Notes: generated from the sequence alone by a model not told the origin. 64,000 nucleotides of DNA from Ovis canadensis (GCF_042477335.2 NC_091254.1:99349001-99413000); one strand, 5' to 3'; positions 10,349 through 22,789 are shown, counted from the first letter of the stretch. Made by a program: numbers and translations.

Positions 10349-12096
10349 ATCGCTTGTAGGTGAGATCGGTGTCAGTTATCAGTGGAAAATCATTGAAACC
10401 TAAGAGTCAGCTTTCAGACTGCTCCACAATCGGTTTAAACCAATTGTTTCATTTTAAAGAAACACGAGGGATGCCTGATAGATAGAAGTCGTGTGTACAC
10501 AAGAAAGGACTAGGAGACCCCCTCAGCAGCAGCTTTGGCCCTACCTCAAAGTAAGTACATGAGTCGCATTAAAATGTTCAGGTATAAATCTGGATTTTTT
10601 ATTCCTTATTGGGACACTCTCTTCTGATTACCCACTAATCCCCAGCCCCAATGCTTGAGCTCAGAAGAGCTCTGAGCCAGGGCGGGGTGGGGGGGTAGCA
10701 GGGGAGTCTGGAGAAGACGAGAGGGGCTGTCTGTGCAGTGACCCCTCAACTGCAGTTCTGACTCGAGGAATTTGTTGGGGGTATTTCCCAAGTGGTTCCA
10801 GACGGTTGCTGTTGGGGCAGAGTGAAAAGGTGTGCGTAGGTAAATGCGCAGCAGGAGCAGAAGTGGGAGGACGGACCCTTCCATGGCGGCCCTAGCAGGG
10901 GACAGAGGGATTGGCGTGGAGCGGAGGGGAAGGGAAGAGACGTCTCCCGCCTTCTCGGGCAGGCTCGGGAGAGCGCGTGTCCACCCATCACGCGCGTCTC
11001 AGTCCTCCTTTTGCCTCCCTAACCAGTCTCAGGATATAAATGGGTGAACTTTAGAGAGACAGCACTCAACTCGTGAAAGAGCAGAAAGCGTTTTGCTCAG
11101 CAATGATGAATTTCACAGAGAGCCTACACTTCTCTGGTGACTTTTCAACAAAGCCGACCGAGCCCGAGGCGTGCCCTGTGAGCGTGATGCCAGCGGCCGC
11201 CGTTCCAGCCTCCGCTTTATAGGGGAAGTGCTTGGCGGTTTGTTGCTCCTTCTGCCTGAAATGAGTTGGCAGCCCCCTTGTGTTTCTGACTGTGGGAATC
11301 CACCTTGCTGGCGGGCTCGGCAGAGGCAGGGGCTGGACCGCCACAGTACAGAGCCCTGATCACCCAGAGAGCCAGGGACAGTGCAGAGGGCAAGGTCGGC
11401 CACGGGGAAATCTGGGCTTGGCGTGGACTCCAGGGCCAACCCTGCGGAAGCCCGGGGCAGCTTTCAAGCCCTGGCAGATGCTGGCCCTGCCCTGCGCCTG
11501 TTTCACCAAACCCTCCTGCGTGGAGGCCCCACACGCAGAGAAGGCCCCTGGCAGTGCCAACAGGGGACAGGGTGAGAACCATGGCTCTGGGTGTGAAGGG
11601 CAGTGACTGTCCTGGCCTGGCTGTCAGGGGTAGCGATCGGGGGTGGCCAGGGGCTGTGCCCACCGCACTGGCTGCCTCTCACTGAGGGTCTGTCCCCCCC
11701 CAGCAGGCCCACCTGACTCTCCGAGGTCTCCCCACCTCATCCCAGCCTCACCCTCCTTCCTTTCCTCCTTCCTTCCCTGGAAGCCCCGTCCTCTGAACAC
11801 TCCCGCTAACTCTCCCACGCCAGCCCTTCTCGTGGGGGCCAGCTCCCTGCCCAGAGAGCGGCTCCTGACGTCTGCAGCTGGTCTGGCAGGGCCCAGGCTA
11901 GACGCGAGTCCATTGCAGCAGACGCCTGAGGGCTTGCTGCGCCGAGAGCCCCGTTGCTCTGTTTCGACCTCGGTCCTAGGACTGTCCCGCAGCGCCTTGA
12001 ACATCCAGGCTCTCACCTGTCCTCAACTGCCTGGGTTCTTCTAAGCTAGCATCCCCACAAGAAGGCCTGGAAAATACACATTTTCCAAAAGCATCC
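10349..12096. other. Intergenic, GC-rich from 10.7 to 12.0 kb, no supported gene
   Basis: Many overlapping open frames of 60-150 codons exist on both strands between 11.1 and 12.0 kb. They are low in stops because the DNA is GC-rich, and they show no domain. No transposon is recognised. Confidence 0.45.
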
Positions 12097-12226
12097 TTCC
12101 CCTGAAGAAGGGCACGGCAGCCCACTCCAGTGTTCCAGCCTGGAGAATTCCACGGACAGAGGGGCCAGGTGGGCTACAGTCCATGGAGTCGCAAAGAGTC
12201 GGACACGACTGAGCGACTAACAGTAC
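12097..12226 (+). repeat. Bov-tA/Bov-A SINE right half
   Basis: The fragment has the characteristic 'cactccagtgttccagcc', 'ggctacagtccatgg' and 'gagtcggacacgactgagcg' words, truncated on the 5' side. Confidence 0.92.
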
Positions 12227-12298
12227 TTCAAAAGCATGTTTGCTGTTTGTGACAATAGCAGATTTCCAACAAAACCAAGCTTCAGAAAACCCCAATTC

Positions 12299-12410
12299 TC
12301 TCCTTTAATTCTCACCGTGCCTCTCAGCTACCGATGAGGAAACAGGGCCTGGAGGGGGGACGTGCCCGCAGCTAAGCTGCAGACGCCGCTTCAGACCCTG
12401 CAGCAGTGAA
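12299..12410 (-). repeat. MIR SINE fragment (antisense), probable
   Basis: The order of words (tttaattctcacc, 'gatgaggaaacagggcc', then a cag-rich part) matches the reverse complement of a MIR core with strong divergence. Confidence 0.5.
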
Positions 12411-12747
12411 TGGGGGAGGTGCTGGGGGTCGCAGGGGCTCAGCATCTCCGGGCAGCCTGGGTCCCCACTCACACCCACGTCCATCCCTCCTCTTTCAGTC
12501 TTGGTGATAAAGTATCACCATAAAGATGGCTGTGCCAATGTGCCAGACCACAGGGGGCATGTTGCTGTAAGGACCCGGGGTGGGATGGAGAAGGCCACCC
12601 CCCCCTTCTCGAGACTCCCCATCCCATTGCCTGCAGGCTCAGGGGTCTGTGCCATCAGCGCAGAGCAGCTTTGCAACAGCTTTCAGGAAAGTCAGTGTCC
12701 CTATATTTCGTGTAAAAGGAAATTGTGTCATTACGTGTTAAATACAT

Positions 12748-12945
12748 GTTGTTGTTTTTAATCTCTAAGTCATGTCAGACCTTTTGTGACCCTATGGACT
12801 GTAGCCCACCAGGCTCCTCTGTCCTTGGGATTCTCCAGGCAAGAGTACCAGAGTGGATTGCTATTTCCTTCTCCAGGGGATCTTTCTGACCCGCGTCTCC
12901 TGTATTCTGGGCAGATTGTTTACCACTGAGCCACCTGGGAAGCCC
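12748..12945 (-). repeat. Bov-tA SINE (antisense)
   Basis: This is a complete reverse-complement SINE, from a 'gttgttgtttttaatctc' tail through 'atggactgtagcccacc' to the head 'accactgagccacctggg' and 'aagccc'. Confidence 0.93.
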
Positions 12946-13216
12946 AAAACATGTTTATCACTAAATAGAAATAGTTTTTATCTCTGAGCCTGTATTACAG
13001 GCAAAAGTGCGTGAGAAGGAAATGATCACGTCAGTTTTCTGAGAGCTAGCACATTAAATGGAAGCGTAATCATTGCTATATGTTTGTTTGATGTAGATGC
13101 AAAGGTGGAATCACCGCAGATGTAATTAGAGTAATTATTAAAGTCGGTGTTTAGTCCAGGAGCCCCAGGGAACACTGCACATCCATTCATCTGAGCCTGA
13201 AATATTTCCGATGGAA
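12946..13216. other. Short AT-rich intergenic stretch
   Basis: This is non-repetitive AT-rich DNA. No gene or known repeat is seen. Confidence 0.5.
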
Positions 13217-13311
13217 ACCTGAGCTGGTCCTGAATCACCTGCCTGTCCGCTCTCTAGGGAATGAAAATCTGAGCTGCCTCCTGAATCACCTGCCTGTCCG
13301 CTCTCTAGGGA
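13217..13311 (+). repeat. Tandem duplication, period 51 bp
   Basis: The word 'tgaatcacctgcctgtccgc' followed by tctctaggga occurs at 13231 and again at 13282. Upstream similarity ('tgagctg') extends each copy to about 45-51 bp. Confidence 0.93.
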
Positions 13312-13454
13312 ACGGCGGTTTGGGGGGCACCTCCGCCTCAGAGGCGGGGCTTGCTGCTTGTGGACACCGTCTAAGAGGAAGCGTTCATCCTGCCAGGATT
13401 CTTTCTTTGCTTTCACGAGAACCATGTGAATTACGTCCCAAGGCGAGAAGGCTG

Positions 13455-13571
13455 CAGGCAAAGCATTCTCAGAGACCAGACTCCTGGCCTGCTCATACCC
13501 AACATCCTGCAGGCAAGAAAGCATTCTCAGAGACCAGACTCCTGGCCTGCTCATACCCAACATCCTGCAGG
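13455..13571 (+). repeat. Tandem duplication, period 58 bp
   Basis: The word 'gcattctcagagaccagact' begins at 13463 and 13521, exactly 58 bp apart, and continues identically through 'catcctgcagg'. The two copies are essentially identical, so the duplication looks recent. Confidence 0.95.
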
Positions 13572-13695
13572 TCCATAGCAGAGTTGAAACCCCCAAGGTG
13601 AATTTTTATCACCTTCTAGATCCTAAGCTCACTTCTGAGTGACTGTGTCCTGAAAATAACTGATGGAAACCACAGAGGGCTTTAATTTACTATTG

Positions 13696-13908
13696 GGCTC
13701 GGCTGCTTCAGTCGCGTCTGACTCTCTGCGATCCTGTGGACTGTAGCCCACCAGGCTCCTCTGTCCATGGGATTTCCCAAGTGAAAATACTGCAGTGGGT
13801 TGCCATTTCCTCCTCCAAGGGATCTTCCCGCCCCAGGGATCGAACCCACGTCTCCTCTGTCTCTTGTACTGGCAGTGGATTCTTTACCACTGAGCTACCC
13901 CGGAAGCC
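13696..13908 (-). repeat. Bov-tA SINE (antisense)
   Basis: This is a full-length reverse-complement SINE with 'tcgcgtctgactctctgcg', 'ggactgtagcccaccagg' and the head 'accactgagctaccccgg'. Confidence 0.93.
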
Positions 13909-15699
13909 AGTAATTCAATATTAGCTTGTTGAGTTCTGATCATCTTGTATAAACCTACGTACTTCATAAAGAAGGCAGCTGTATCCTTCGTCTTGGATCA
14001 GAAAGGAAGATGGACTTGCCTCCTGGGGGTCTGTGTCTCTGTGTCCTTCTTCAAGTCTAGGCAAGACTCTGGGATGAGACCGGATGGGATGGGAGGTCCA
14101 GGGCCCCGTCCCGCCGGTGCTGTCCTTCAATACAAAGGGATGACTCAATCAGCAGGTCAATCAGCAAATGTTTGCTGAGCCCCTGGGAGCCAGAGATGCA
14201 AATGCCATGAAGAAGCGTAAGAATCGCTGCTGCCCTGTGGAAAAAAAAAAAAAAAAGAGCGTCATCAGGCGGGAAGTTGGGACGAGGACACAGGTTTTAA
14301 AAACCAAGTTTTGTGAAGCAGCGACCCGTGAGGACCCCGCAGCTGTGACCCGGCACCACGGACTGCCGCCCTGCCCCGGCACGCGCGCTTCCCCAGGTCG
14401 GCCGAAAGTTCCATAGACGGTGAGCATTGCCCGGCTCTCCAGATTCTTGGGATAGAATTCCAGACAACCTGGGCCTCCAGGAGCAGCCTGCCTTTCCAGG
14501 GCGCCGTCTTTGAGCTGCGTTTGGGAACACATGGGCTGGACGCTGTCTTGGGTTGGAAAGACACAGGAAGGCTACCCCGTCACAATTGCAAAAGGGCACC
14601 AGCTGCTCTGCGGTCTGTACCTTTGGAGACGTGGTCACCACAGGAGTCCGGTAGCTCAAGAGATGTGTGGTTCCAGGATGAACTCGCTTCATTTCTGCTG
14701 ATCACCTTTAAAGCACAAAAAACGACTCAAATACAGCGAGAGAATGAGCCGTAAGCCTCCTGCTCAGTGAACGTGCTGGTGTTTCGTCCTCGTCAAGCTC
14801 GTGGCGAATCTTCCTTTTTTGCACTGATCTATCCAGTTGTCGGTCACTTTATTCATTCAACCCCATGCTGCCGCGTGGCACCACGAAGCACCAGAAACCC
14901 ACAGATGACTAAGTTTTGCAACTGTCTTCAGAGGACCTGCAGTCCCGCGAGACTGCACAGCCAAGGTGCCTCCATCAGAGACGTACTTGGCTCCAGGGAA
15001 AGAACAGCCCCAAGGGGGACCCACGGCCAGGTCGGCCCTGGAGGCAGCCTTGACCCTCCTCGTGTGCAACGGGCACCGAAGCCAGTGGACTGTCTCCCGG
15101 ATCACTGCTGTGAGAACCAGCCTTTTTTAAAAGTCAGTATTTTGAGTACAGTCTTATCCCCCCCAATGTTCTTTGCCACTTTTCTTCTGTTCTGTTCAAA
15201 TAGATCTCTATAAAATTAGCAGGCACGCCCCCCCATCCACACGTTCCCATGCAGCTCTCAGCAGAGCAGCGAGATCCTTCTCATGTCCCCCCCATTTACT
15301 TTCACATCGCTCACCTCCGTCAATTAACAGCGGATCCGAGCCGCACAGAAAAGAAGTGCTGGCGCCTTTTAATTTCAATCCCGGTTGATTTGACGTCCAA
15401 GTTTATACTGTTATTTTGTAGTTCTAGCGACGGGGGCGATTGAGATTCAGAAAATTTCATCCATAGGTGCCACATTTGCATTTCAAGAGCAGTCGTTAGT
15501 GAATAGAGTTTATACATTCGCTCTTGAATGAAAACAGCAGTAGCAGAGGGCAGAATTAAAGCATCTGGTGAGGATGCCCAGGCCACCTCATAGCAACCGC
15601 CAGGTTTCCAAGGGCAAATAGCTCCTTCCGACCCTGAGCAACTGGATGGGAACATCAAAACATGCCTCGCACCAGACCTCCAATAGCCATTAGTGTTAG
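13909..15699. other. Intergenic, no supported gene
   Basis: There is a 16-18 base A-run at 14239-14256. The segments 14150-14236 and 14820-14990 loosely resemble L2-type words ('tattcattcaa', 'gctgagcccctggg') but are too diverged to call. Open frames are short and carry no domain. Confidence 0.45.
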
Positions 15700-15965
15700 G
15701 AGCTGTTGCCTCAATCATGAGTGACAGAGCCCTAATTATTCAGGTAATTAGAAGTTATAACGCTGGCCATATTAAAGGGGGAACTTCTAGAGCCCATTAA
15801 CAATGTTACTTTAAGTGATCTGGCTGTGAACTGTTCAAATCTCTAATTACATTATACGTCTATCTTAAAGGGTGATGTGATTAAGTGATGGCGAGGGGAT
15901 TAGTGTATACTGACTGCTGCTAACGCTCCTAAGTACTATTTTCACAGGATCTGGCTGCAGCAACG
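15700..15965. promoter_or_regulatory. Candidate conserved non-coding element
   Basis: The block is repeat-free with dense homeodomain TAAT cores ('ccctaattattcaggtaatt', 'tctctaattacattatac', 'gtgattaagtgatgg') and a SOX-type 'cattaacaatgtt'. This is typical CNE texture. It is proposed as an enhancer candidate for SOX1 only by location and composition. Confidence 0.42.
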
Positions 15966-16407
15966 TCATTTCACTTTCTGCCACTTGACCGTATACAGTG
16001 TGCAGCTGAAGAAACCTGACCTTGATGTGTTTACGCGTATTTTATGCCCAGATATTTTTCTTCTTTCCTTCCTCTACTGAATGTATTTCTTTATATTTCT
16101 GGCAAATTCATCTAAACCCAGTTAAAGATAAACCGAGGTGCCTTTAGTTTATACACAAAATATAGATTCTATTTTTTGATACATAGAAACATTTAAATGT
16201 TATGCTTGTCTCTCCACTACTGAATCAATTGTTCTGGAGATACAGAGCTATAGGAAAACCTTCAATAATTAATAAATCATAGCATTTTTTTCTTTTGTGA
16301 CCCAAGCAATAAATTTTATTCTGGACCTATCATTATATCTTAGTTTTTTACAATTTCTCATGAAATTTTATTTAAGACTCAGTAAGATTTGCTTATTTAT
16401 CATAAGC
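15966..16407. other. AT-rich intergenic, no feature recognised
   Basis: This is AT-rich single-copy-looking DNA up to the SINE. No coding frame or known repeat is seen. Confidence 0.5.
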
Positions 16408-16625
16408 CATGCATGCATGCTAAGTCACTTCAGTCGTGTCCGACTCTTTGCAATCCTATGGACTGTAGCCTGCCAGGCTCCTCTGTCCACAGAATTCTCC
16501 AGGCAAGAACACAGGAGTGGGTTGCTATGGCCTCCTTCAGGGGATCTTCCTGACCCAGGGATCGAACCTGCATCTCTTACACTGGCAGGCAGATTCTTTA
16601 CCACGAGTGTCACCTGAGAAACCCC
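16408..16625 (-). repeat. Bov-tA SINE (antisense)
   Basis: This is a full reverse-complement SINE with 'cttcagtcgtgtccgactc', 'ggactgtagcctgccagg' and 'cccagggatcgaacctgc'. It is preceded by a short catgcatgcatg run. Confidence 0.93.
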
Positions 16626-17369
16626 TAGGATAAGCCACATTTGATCAAAATGAGTTGGTCTGAGAAATTAGACTTCCGGAAAAGACCATATTTCAAGTTG
16701 CCTTCACGCAGAGCTTCGTTTTTTATTTTACAAATCATCTTTCATTTAGAAATCATCTACTAATCTGTTACATGCCGATAATGTAAGAATATGGAAAATG
16801 ACAGATAATGAAGATAATGAAGAATATTGTCTTCATTTGAAGTCAGGCTCCTCACAGGGAACCCCAGGCAGGTGCTCTGCGACAGTCTGGAGGGATGGGT
16901 GGGGAGGGAGGGAGGCGGGGGCAGGGAGCAGGAGAGGCAACGCAGGGCCACGGGGTGCCTGTGGCCGCTTCAGGCCAATACCTGACAAAAACCCTCACGA
17001 TATTGTAAAACAACGATCCTCCAAGTAAGACAATTAATTTAAAAGGAATAAAGTCAGGCCTCTCCATGCCAGGCACACTCGCCTGACGTCAGCCCTGCAG
17101 CTTCTATTTCCTCTTGGACCCGGTAGAGTCCCCTCGTCTTCCTTTCCTGCCTGACCCCAGTTGTTGGTTTCTCCCCCTGCCCCCGCCCGTGTTCAGGCTG
17201 AGGGAGGAGCGGGTGAGCGGGAGGACCAGAGGGTCAACTCCTCCCCACCCGAATGTGTAACTGCGTAGATGCAGAAACCACCTTGGAGCAACCTGCTCCG
17301 GGCCTCCCTCTCCCCACCAGTAACCCAAGCTTATTCCCTACGTCTGTGGGTCTGTGTCTTCTTTGTGAC
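16626..17369. other. Intergenic, no supported gene
   Basis: The DNA is AT-rich to 16.85 kb, then has a G-rich patch (16885-16940) and a mixed stretch. I recognise no element or gene. Confidence 0.5.
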
Positions 17370-17526
17370 ATTCATTTGTTTGTTTCATTTTTCAGATTCC
17401 AGTAATAAGTGATCACATACAGCATCTGTCTTTCTCTGTCTCGTCTCATTAAGCGTAATACCCTCCACAGCCATCCACGTTGTTTCAAAAAGATTTCGTT
17501 TGTTATGGCTGAGTAGCACTCCATCC
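17370..17526 (-). mobile_element. L1 LINE fragment (antisense), left part
   Basis: The sequence follows the antisense L1 3'-region pattern ('catacagcatctgtctttc', 'ccatccacgttgtttc', 'atggctgagtagcactcc'). It breaks at about 17526, where a BovB begins, and resumes at about 18584. Confidence 0.75.
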
Positions 17527-18583
17527 CAGCTTGCGCTTCTCTTGTGCTTCCAGCCCAGCGTTTCTCATGATGTCCTCTGCATAGAAGTTAAATAAGCAGG
17601 GTGACAATATACAGCCTTGACGTACTCCTTTCCCTATTTGGAACCAGTCTTGTTCCATGTCCAGTTCTAACTGTTGCTTCCTGACCTGCATATAAGTTTC
17701 TCAAGAGGTGGGTCAGGTGGTCTGGTATTCCCATCTCTTTCAAAATTTGGAAGAAGCACAAGCTGGAATCAAGATTGCCAGAAGAAATATCCATAACCTC
17801 AGATATGCAGATGACACCACCCTTATGGCAGAAAGTGAAGAGGAGCTAAAAAGCCTCTTGATGAAAGTGAAAGGGGAGAGTGAAAAAGTTGGCTTAAAGC
17901 TCAACATTCAGAAAACGAAGATCATGGCATCTGGTCCCATCACTTCATGGGAAATAGATGGGGAAACAGTGGAAACAGTGTCAGACTTTATTTTGCGGGG
18001 GCTCCAAAATCACTGCAGATGGTGACTGCAGCCATGAAATTAAAAGACGCTTACTCCTTGGAAGAAAAGTTATGACCAACCTAGATAGCATATTGAAAAG
18101 CAGAGACATTACTTTACCAACAAAGGTCCATCTAGTCAAGGCTATGGTTTTTCCAGTGGTCATGTATGGATGTGAGAGTTGGACTGTGAAGAAGGCTGAG
18201 CACTGAAGAATTGATGCTTTTGAACTGTGGTGTTGGAGAAGACTCTTGAGAGTCCCTTGGACTGCAAGGAGATCCAACCAGTGCGTTCTGAAGGAGATCA
18301 GCCCTGGGATTTCTTTGGAAGGAATGGTGCTGAAGCTGAAACTCCAGTACTTTGGCCACCTCATGTGAAGAGTTGACTCACTGGAAAAGACTCTGATGCT
18401 GGGAGGGATTGGGGGCAGGAGGAGAAGGGGGCAACAGAGGATGAGATGGCTGGATGGCATCACCGACTCGATGGAAGTGAGTCTGAGTGAACTCCGGGAG
18501 CTGGTGATGGACAGGGAGGCCTGGCGCGCTGCAGTCCGTGGGGTCGCAGAGTCGGACACGACTGAGCTGCGCTGCGCTGCGCC
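17527..18583 (+). mobile_element. BovB LINE with 5' inversion, inserted in L1
   Basis: The first 220 bp (17527-17750) are the reverse complement of BovB RT-coding sequence. The rest (17751-18583) is in the forward orientation and directly continues the same part of the element through the 3' end. This is the signature of twin-primed reverse transcription. A few bases around the 'cacaagctgg' junction are present on both sides of the break. The forward part encodes RT residues including the catalytic YADD motif (aspartate codons at 17810-17815) and is open for about 105 codons before a frameshift. It is dead as an element because the 5' half is missing and inverted. Confidence 0.9.
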
Positions 18584-18900
18584 GAGTGCTCCACTGGACA
18601 TACACCACACCCTCTTGTTTCATCTGTGGGTGGACATTTCGGTTGCTTCCGTATCTTGGCAACTGGAGATAATGCTGCTGAAGACACTGAGGGACATGCA
18701 GGCTTTGAATCAGTGCTTTCGTTTCCTTCGGGAAAATACCCAGGTGGCACTGCTGGGTCGTATGGTAGCTCTGTGTTTAGTTTTCTGAGGAGCCCTCCGG
18801 ACTCTTCTCCACAGCGGGGCACCGACTGGCATTCCCACCAACAGAGCCCGAGGGCTCCCTTGTCTCCACAAGAGACTGAGTTAATTTTGGAGGTTTTCTT
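18584..18900 (-). mobile_element. L1 LINE fragment (antisense), right part
   Basis: This continues the L1 interrupted at 17526 ('gtggacatttcggttgcttc', 'actgctgggtcgtatgg', 'ggcattcccaccaacag' words). The host sequence near the junction is imperfectly duplicated ('gagtagcactccat' before, 'gagtgctccact' after), consistent with a decayed target duplication. Confidence 0.78.
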
Positions 18901-19148
18901 CCATGAAGCATGTGTTGGGTCTTCTTCATAATGTTCACACTGGGCAAGAGATGAGCCCTGGCTAAAGTGGATGTTGAAATGAGCTGTCACCAAACTATTC
19001 AGAACTGAATGAATTAAAACTTCTGTCTCTCGTCCCAAGTGGTACATAAGCTGTGTGTATGTGTGTACTCTCAGATATCTTCTCAAGAGCAGCATTCGCC
19101 GAAGCGAGAAAGTACTCAGAATCGCACACACAAACACAAAATGCCGTA

Positions 19149-19350
19149 GGGCTTTCCCTGGCGGCTCAGACGGTAAGGAATTTGCCTGCCCATGCGGGAG
19201 ACCTGGGTTCGATCCTAGGTCAGGAAGATCCCCTGGAGAAGGAAATGGCAACCCACTGCAGTATTCTTGCCTGGAGAATCCCATGGACAGAGGAGCCTGG
19301 AGGGCTACAGTCCAGGGGGTTGTAAACAGTCACGACTAAGCGACTAACTC
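19149..19350 (+). repeat. Bov-tA SINE
   Basis: This is a complete forward SINE from 'gggctttccctggcggc' to 'cacgactaagcgactaac'. Confidence 0.93.
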
Positions 19351-19714
19351 TTTCCTTCCCACGAGGAACAAAAGCCCGCCAGTCCTAACTAACTCCACCC
19401 CTCGCAACGTCGCACACTTGCCTTCAGCGCAAGGCTGCGTCTTCAAGCCTTTGGTCAGGTTCCATGCCTGAAGGAGGACTGTAGCTGTTAGCAGTGCTTT
19501 GTTACCGAGCACACACCTCCACAAGCACATCCGGGCGGGCCTGTGTCTGTGGGCAGAGGCCCCCGCGCTGACCGCTCTGTGAGTCTCCTGTCCCACGTGG
19601 CCCACCCTCCCCGTGTCTGGGAAAACAAGACCTTTTCTCTATGTTTTTTACTTAATTACAGTCATAGCCACCCAGATCTAAAGTCTTAGGTTTCACATGC
19701 CCCAAGGTGAGAGG
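19351..19714. other. Intergenic, no feature recognised
   Basis: This is mixed-composition DNA between two SINEs, with no coding evidence. Confidence 0.5.
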
Positions 19715-19848
19715 GGAGAAGGAAACGGCAACCCACTCCAGTGCTCTTGCCTGGAGAGTCCCAGGGACGGGGGAGCCCGCTGGGCTGCCGTCTATGGGGT
19801 CGCACAGAGTCGGACACAACGGAAGCGACTCAGCAGCAGCAGCAGCAA
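19715..19848 (+). repeat. Bov-A2-type SINE monomer with CAG tail
   Basis: The fragment contains 'ggagaaggaaacggcaaccc', 'gctgccgtctatggggtcgc' and 'gagtcggacacaacgg', and ends with a (CAG)n tail at 19831-19847. Confidence 0.92.
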
Positions 19849-22789
19849 GGTTAGAGGTCTGTTGACAGCATGCTTCCGGGAGCTTCTAACCTCTGTTTGC
19901 TTTAGCTGTGTCAGGATAAAATTATTGTCATTTTTAATCACTCTAAAACATCAGAGAATTAGCTTGGAACGCAGGGGAAGGCTTTGGTGAAAAGGGAAAT
20001 CCTACGGAGGATACAGAATCTTTGAGCTAACTTTAGCGAGATTTTTAACAATTGAAAATTATGAACTCCGCAGGAACACTAAAACATTTTCATCTGAAGA
20101 GCGTTCCATCAGAAACATGTTCTGAAAGCTACGTGCAGAACCTGCGGCCCGTACAGTGAATAGAATTCAAATAGAATGAAGGTATTCCTGTCTTTGAGAG
20201 TGTGCCTCACTTTTTAATTGGTTTTTTTTTCTTTCTTCTAGTCAGTGTTGTGTTCAGGTTTTGCTACAGCAAAGTAAAGTCTTGGAAAATTACACACTTC
20301 TACAATACGCTTGAACTACCGGTGTGATTTCAAGTGTCTGTTTATGGGTGTGCCTGTCTATGTATGTGGATGCTCCTATGCACAATGGAATAATAATTTA
20401 ATTCACAGAGTTGTGCCTTCAATTGTAACAGATCTTAGTTGTTACACCTTGCTTTGTTTTGCTGAAAACTGAGAGTTTCAAGGATCTTATTGTTTCAGTG
20501 AGCCAGTGTCTGGAGGCACTTGTACCCTTTTCTGTAAATGAAACCAAGACCACGCTGTCACACAGCCTGTCTTACGACCCAGTCTCATGACTAGTCTGCT
20601 GAACCAGCATCAGGAGATAGTCCAGGGACCACAGGTCAGTTCTAGGAACCCAACACCTGTGCAGATAAAGAGCAGAAAAGAGAGTCCTTTTCCCGGAGGG
20701 TCTCTGTTTTACTTGCTTATAGCTCCCAGCCTCCTAACTTGGATGGAACATTATCAAAATCTTTCCCTAGACCTGATTTTACTTTTATGCAGTGGGGACC
20801 CTCTAGCCGATGTTCTTGGTGGCCCCCCCAAGACTGAAATTGAGCTGCCAGGACTCTGGTGCTTGTGACACAGCGAAACACGTGCATTTTAAACGCTCTC
20901 TTCTGAACTGTAAATGCAGGAGGGCGCCGTTGGTTCCCAGCTGATGTGATCCTCACCACCCTCAATTCGAGAAAGGGAAGCATGCTTGCGGCACATTAGG
21001 TTTGGGAGGTCATCACACGACAGTTTCTGAGCAGACATTCTTAAATATCTTGGTCCCCAGGGCACAGTGCACTCAGAAAATGCAGAAGACCTGTCTGTGT
21101 GAGGCACACCCATAAATACTCATCACATGGCGAAGCAGCACTGGGACCCTTTAGAAAGTGTTCATTCATTTAAAAATAGCTATACATAACCTTAATAAGT
21201 AAACATTACCTTTAAACTTATTCTTTTGAAAAATCTAGCCATATTTTCGAGAGAATAAAAGGCCATTTCGTGGAAAGGGCACATTATTTTCAATCCGGCT
21301 TGAGAGGAGAAGGCAGCTCTTCACGCCTGCTTCAGTTCTCAGTCTGTTGGTGTGATTTGGCTGAAGGACCTCGTGCCAATTTGTCCTTGGAAAAGGGGAG
21401 AATGTTTTAATACTCTTAACAAACTGTGGACATTCTTCTTTGTCACTGCACCGAAATGTGACCTTTAGTATCCTATAGGCTCATTGCACGGACTCTGAAA
21501 ACATGTCAACAAATATGTTTCCGTATTCCATATTTAAATCCACTGGGTTCTCCTGTGTTTGAATGAATCTTGTACCCGTTCATGGTTTTGTGACATCACA
21601 CACTGGCCATTTGGAAAACACTGAACCATACAGGCATGCAGTTGAGACATTTCTTTAAACTATATTCCAAAATCACTCATTAATATTACCATCACCTTCA
21701 ACAGCAAACAGCCTTTGAGAATTAGGAAGCTGTTAGACTCAGAGGCAAGTTTTCATAAATCTGAGTTTCCGTTTCAAAAGTCAGATGTGGCCACGAACAA
21801 TAAAGGGTGCCAAGTACTCTCCTTGAACTGACGGGCGCTCCCTTCACTTTCATCAGACATCAAGTCTCGACGTCACGGCTGTCTGTCGGGTTCTCTGGAG
21901 TAAAGACAGCACTTGGTGACCGGGAAGAGTGGCTAGTTTAGTGCTTCCCGGTCACGGCCATGATGTCTTCGCAAGACCAGCGTCATGCTTCCCACCCCTC
22001 ACACAGAGCGTGGAGGAGACACGCGCTCAAGGGCCAAGAGTTAAAATAATCACTTCCACAGCATCGTCAAGGCATTTCCCAAGTGTGGCCGGCATTATTA
22101 ATTCCTACTATTATCATATCCCATGAGCATGGGCCATGAAGCTCCCCGTGACAGTGGGCATCGAGGGGAACCCTTGCCATGGCGTGGACCAGACCCCAGC
22201 AGTTCAGCCACCTGACTCTGCACCATCAGCACAAATATCCACATGGGCGGAGGCCAAGAGCACGGCGGCATCTTCACAAAGACAGTGAGGGCCTTGGGAC
22301 CTCTGTAAAGGTCAGGGTTCCCCAGGTGGCTGAGTACCACATTTTGAAAATTGCTGAATTAGATGATGGGTAAGGGTCAAAACAAAAAGCGGTTGTTTTG
22401 CTAGGAATCTATGAGGACTCCAGAAACTCATAAAAATAACCCAAGCCAGGCGATGTCTTTTTCTATTGAAGTAGCCAAAACCTGCGGCTCGCTTGGAGAG
22501 CTGTACAGGGAAAGAGCTGGTACGTTGTTATAAAGAGCAAACTGGCATCCTTGATCTGAGAGACTGTATCTACCAACTTGCAAGTGAAGCTTGAATAAGA
22601 ATTCAGGGCCTAAACCAGCATCACTGGGCACTGCTGGCTGGGGGAGGCAGCGGGCGTCTCTGCTTGTCCAGGAAAGGCTGAGCAAGCTCCTCCTACCTCC
22701 GTGCTCTCGACATCCCCCCCCCAACCCGGGGCGAGGGGAGGAAAGAGTACATGGATCGCAGTGTAATTGAGACTGTGGGTGATTTTAAT
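19849..22789. other. Intergenic, repeat-poor, no supported gene
   Basis: Almost 3 kb has no recognised transposon. It is AT-rich at 20.0-20.5 and 21.1-21.8 kb and mixed elsewhere. All open frames are under 100 codons with no domain. Some AT-rich parts may be conserved, but the evidence is only texture. Confidence 0.45.

Noticed and set aside
17708..18206. Open frames with reverse-transcriptase motifs as host genes
   Set aside because: They belong to the 5'-inverted BovB LINE and are frameshifted.
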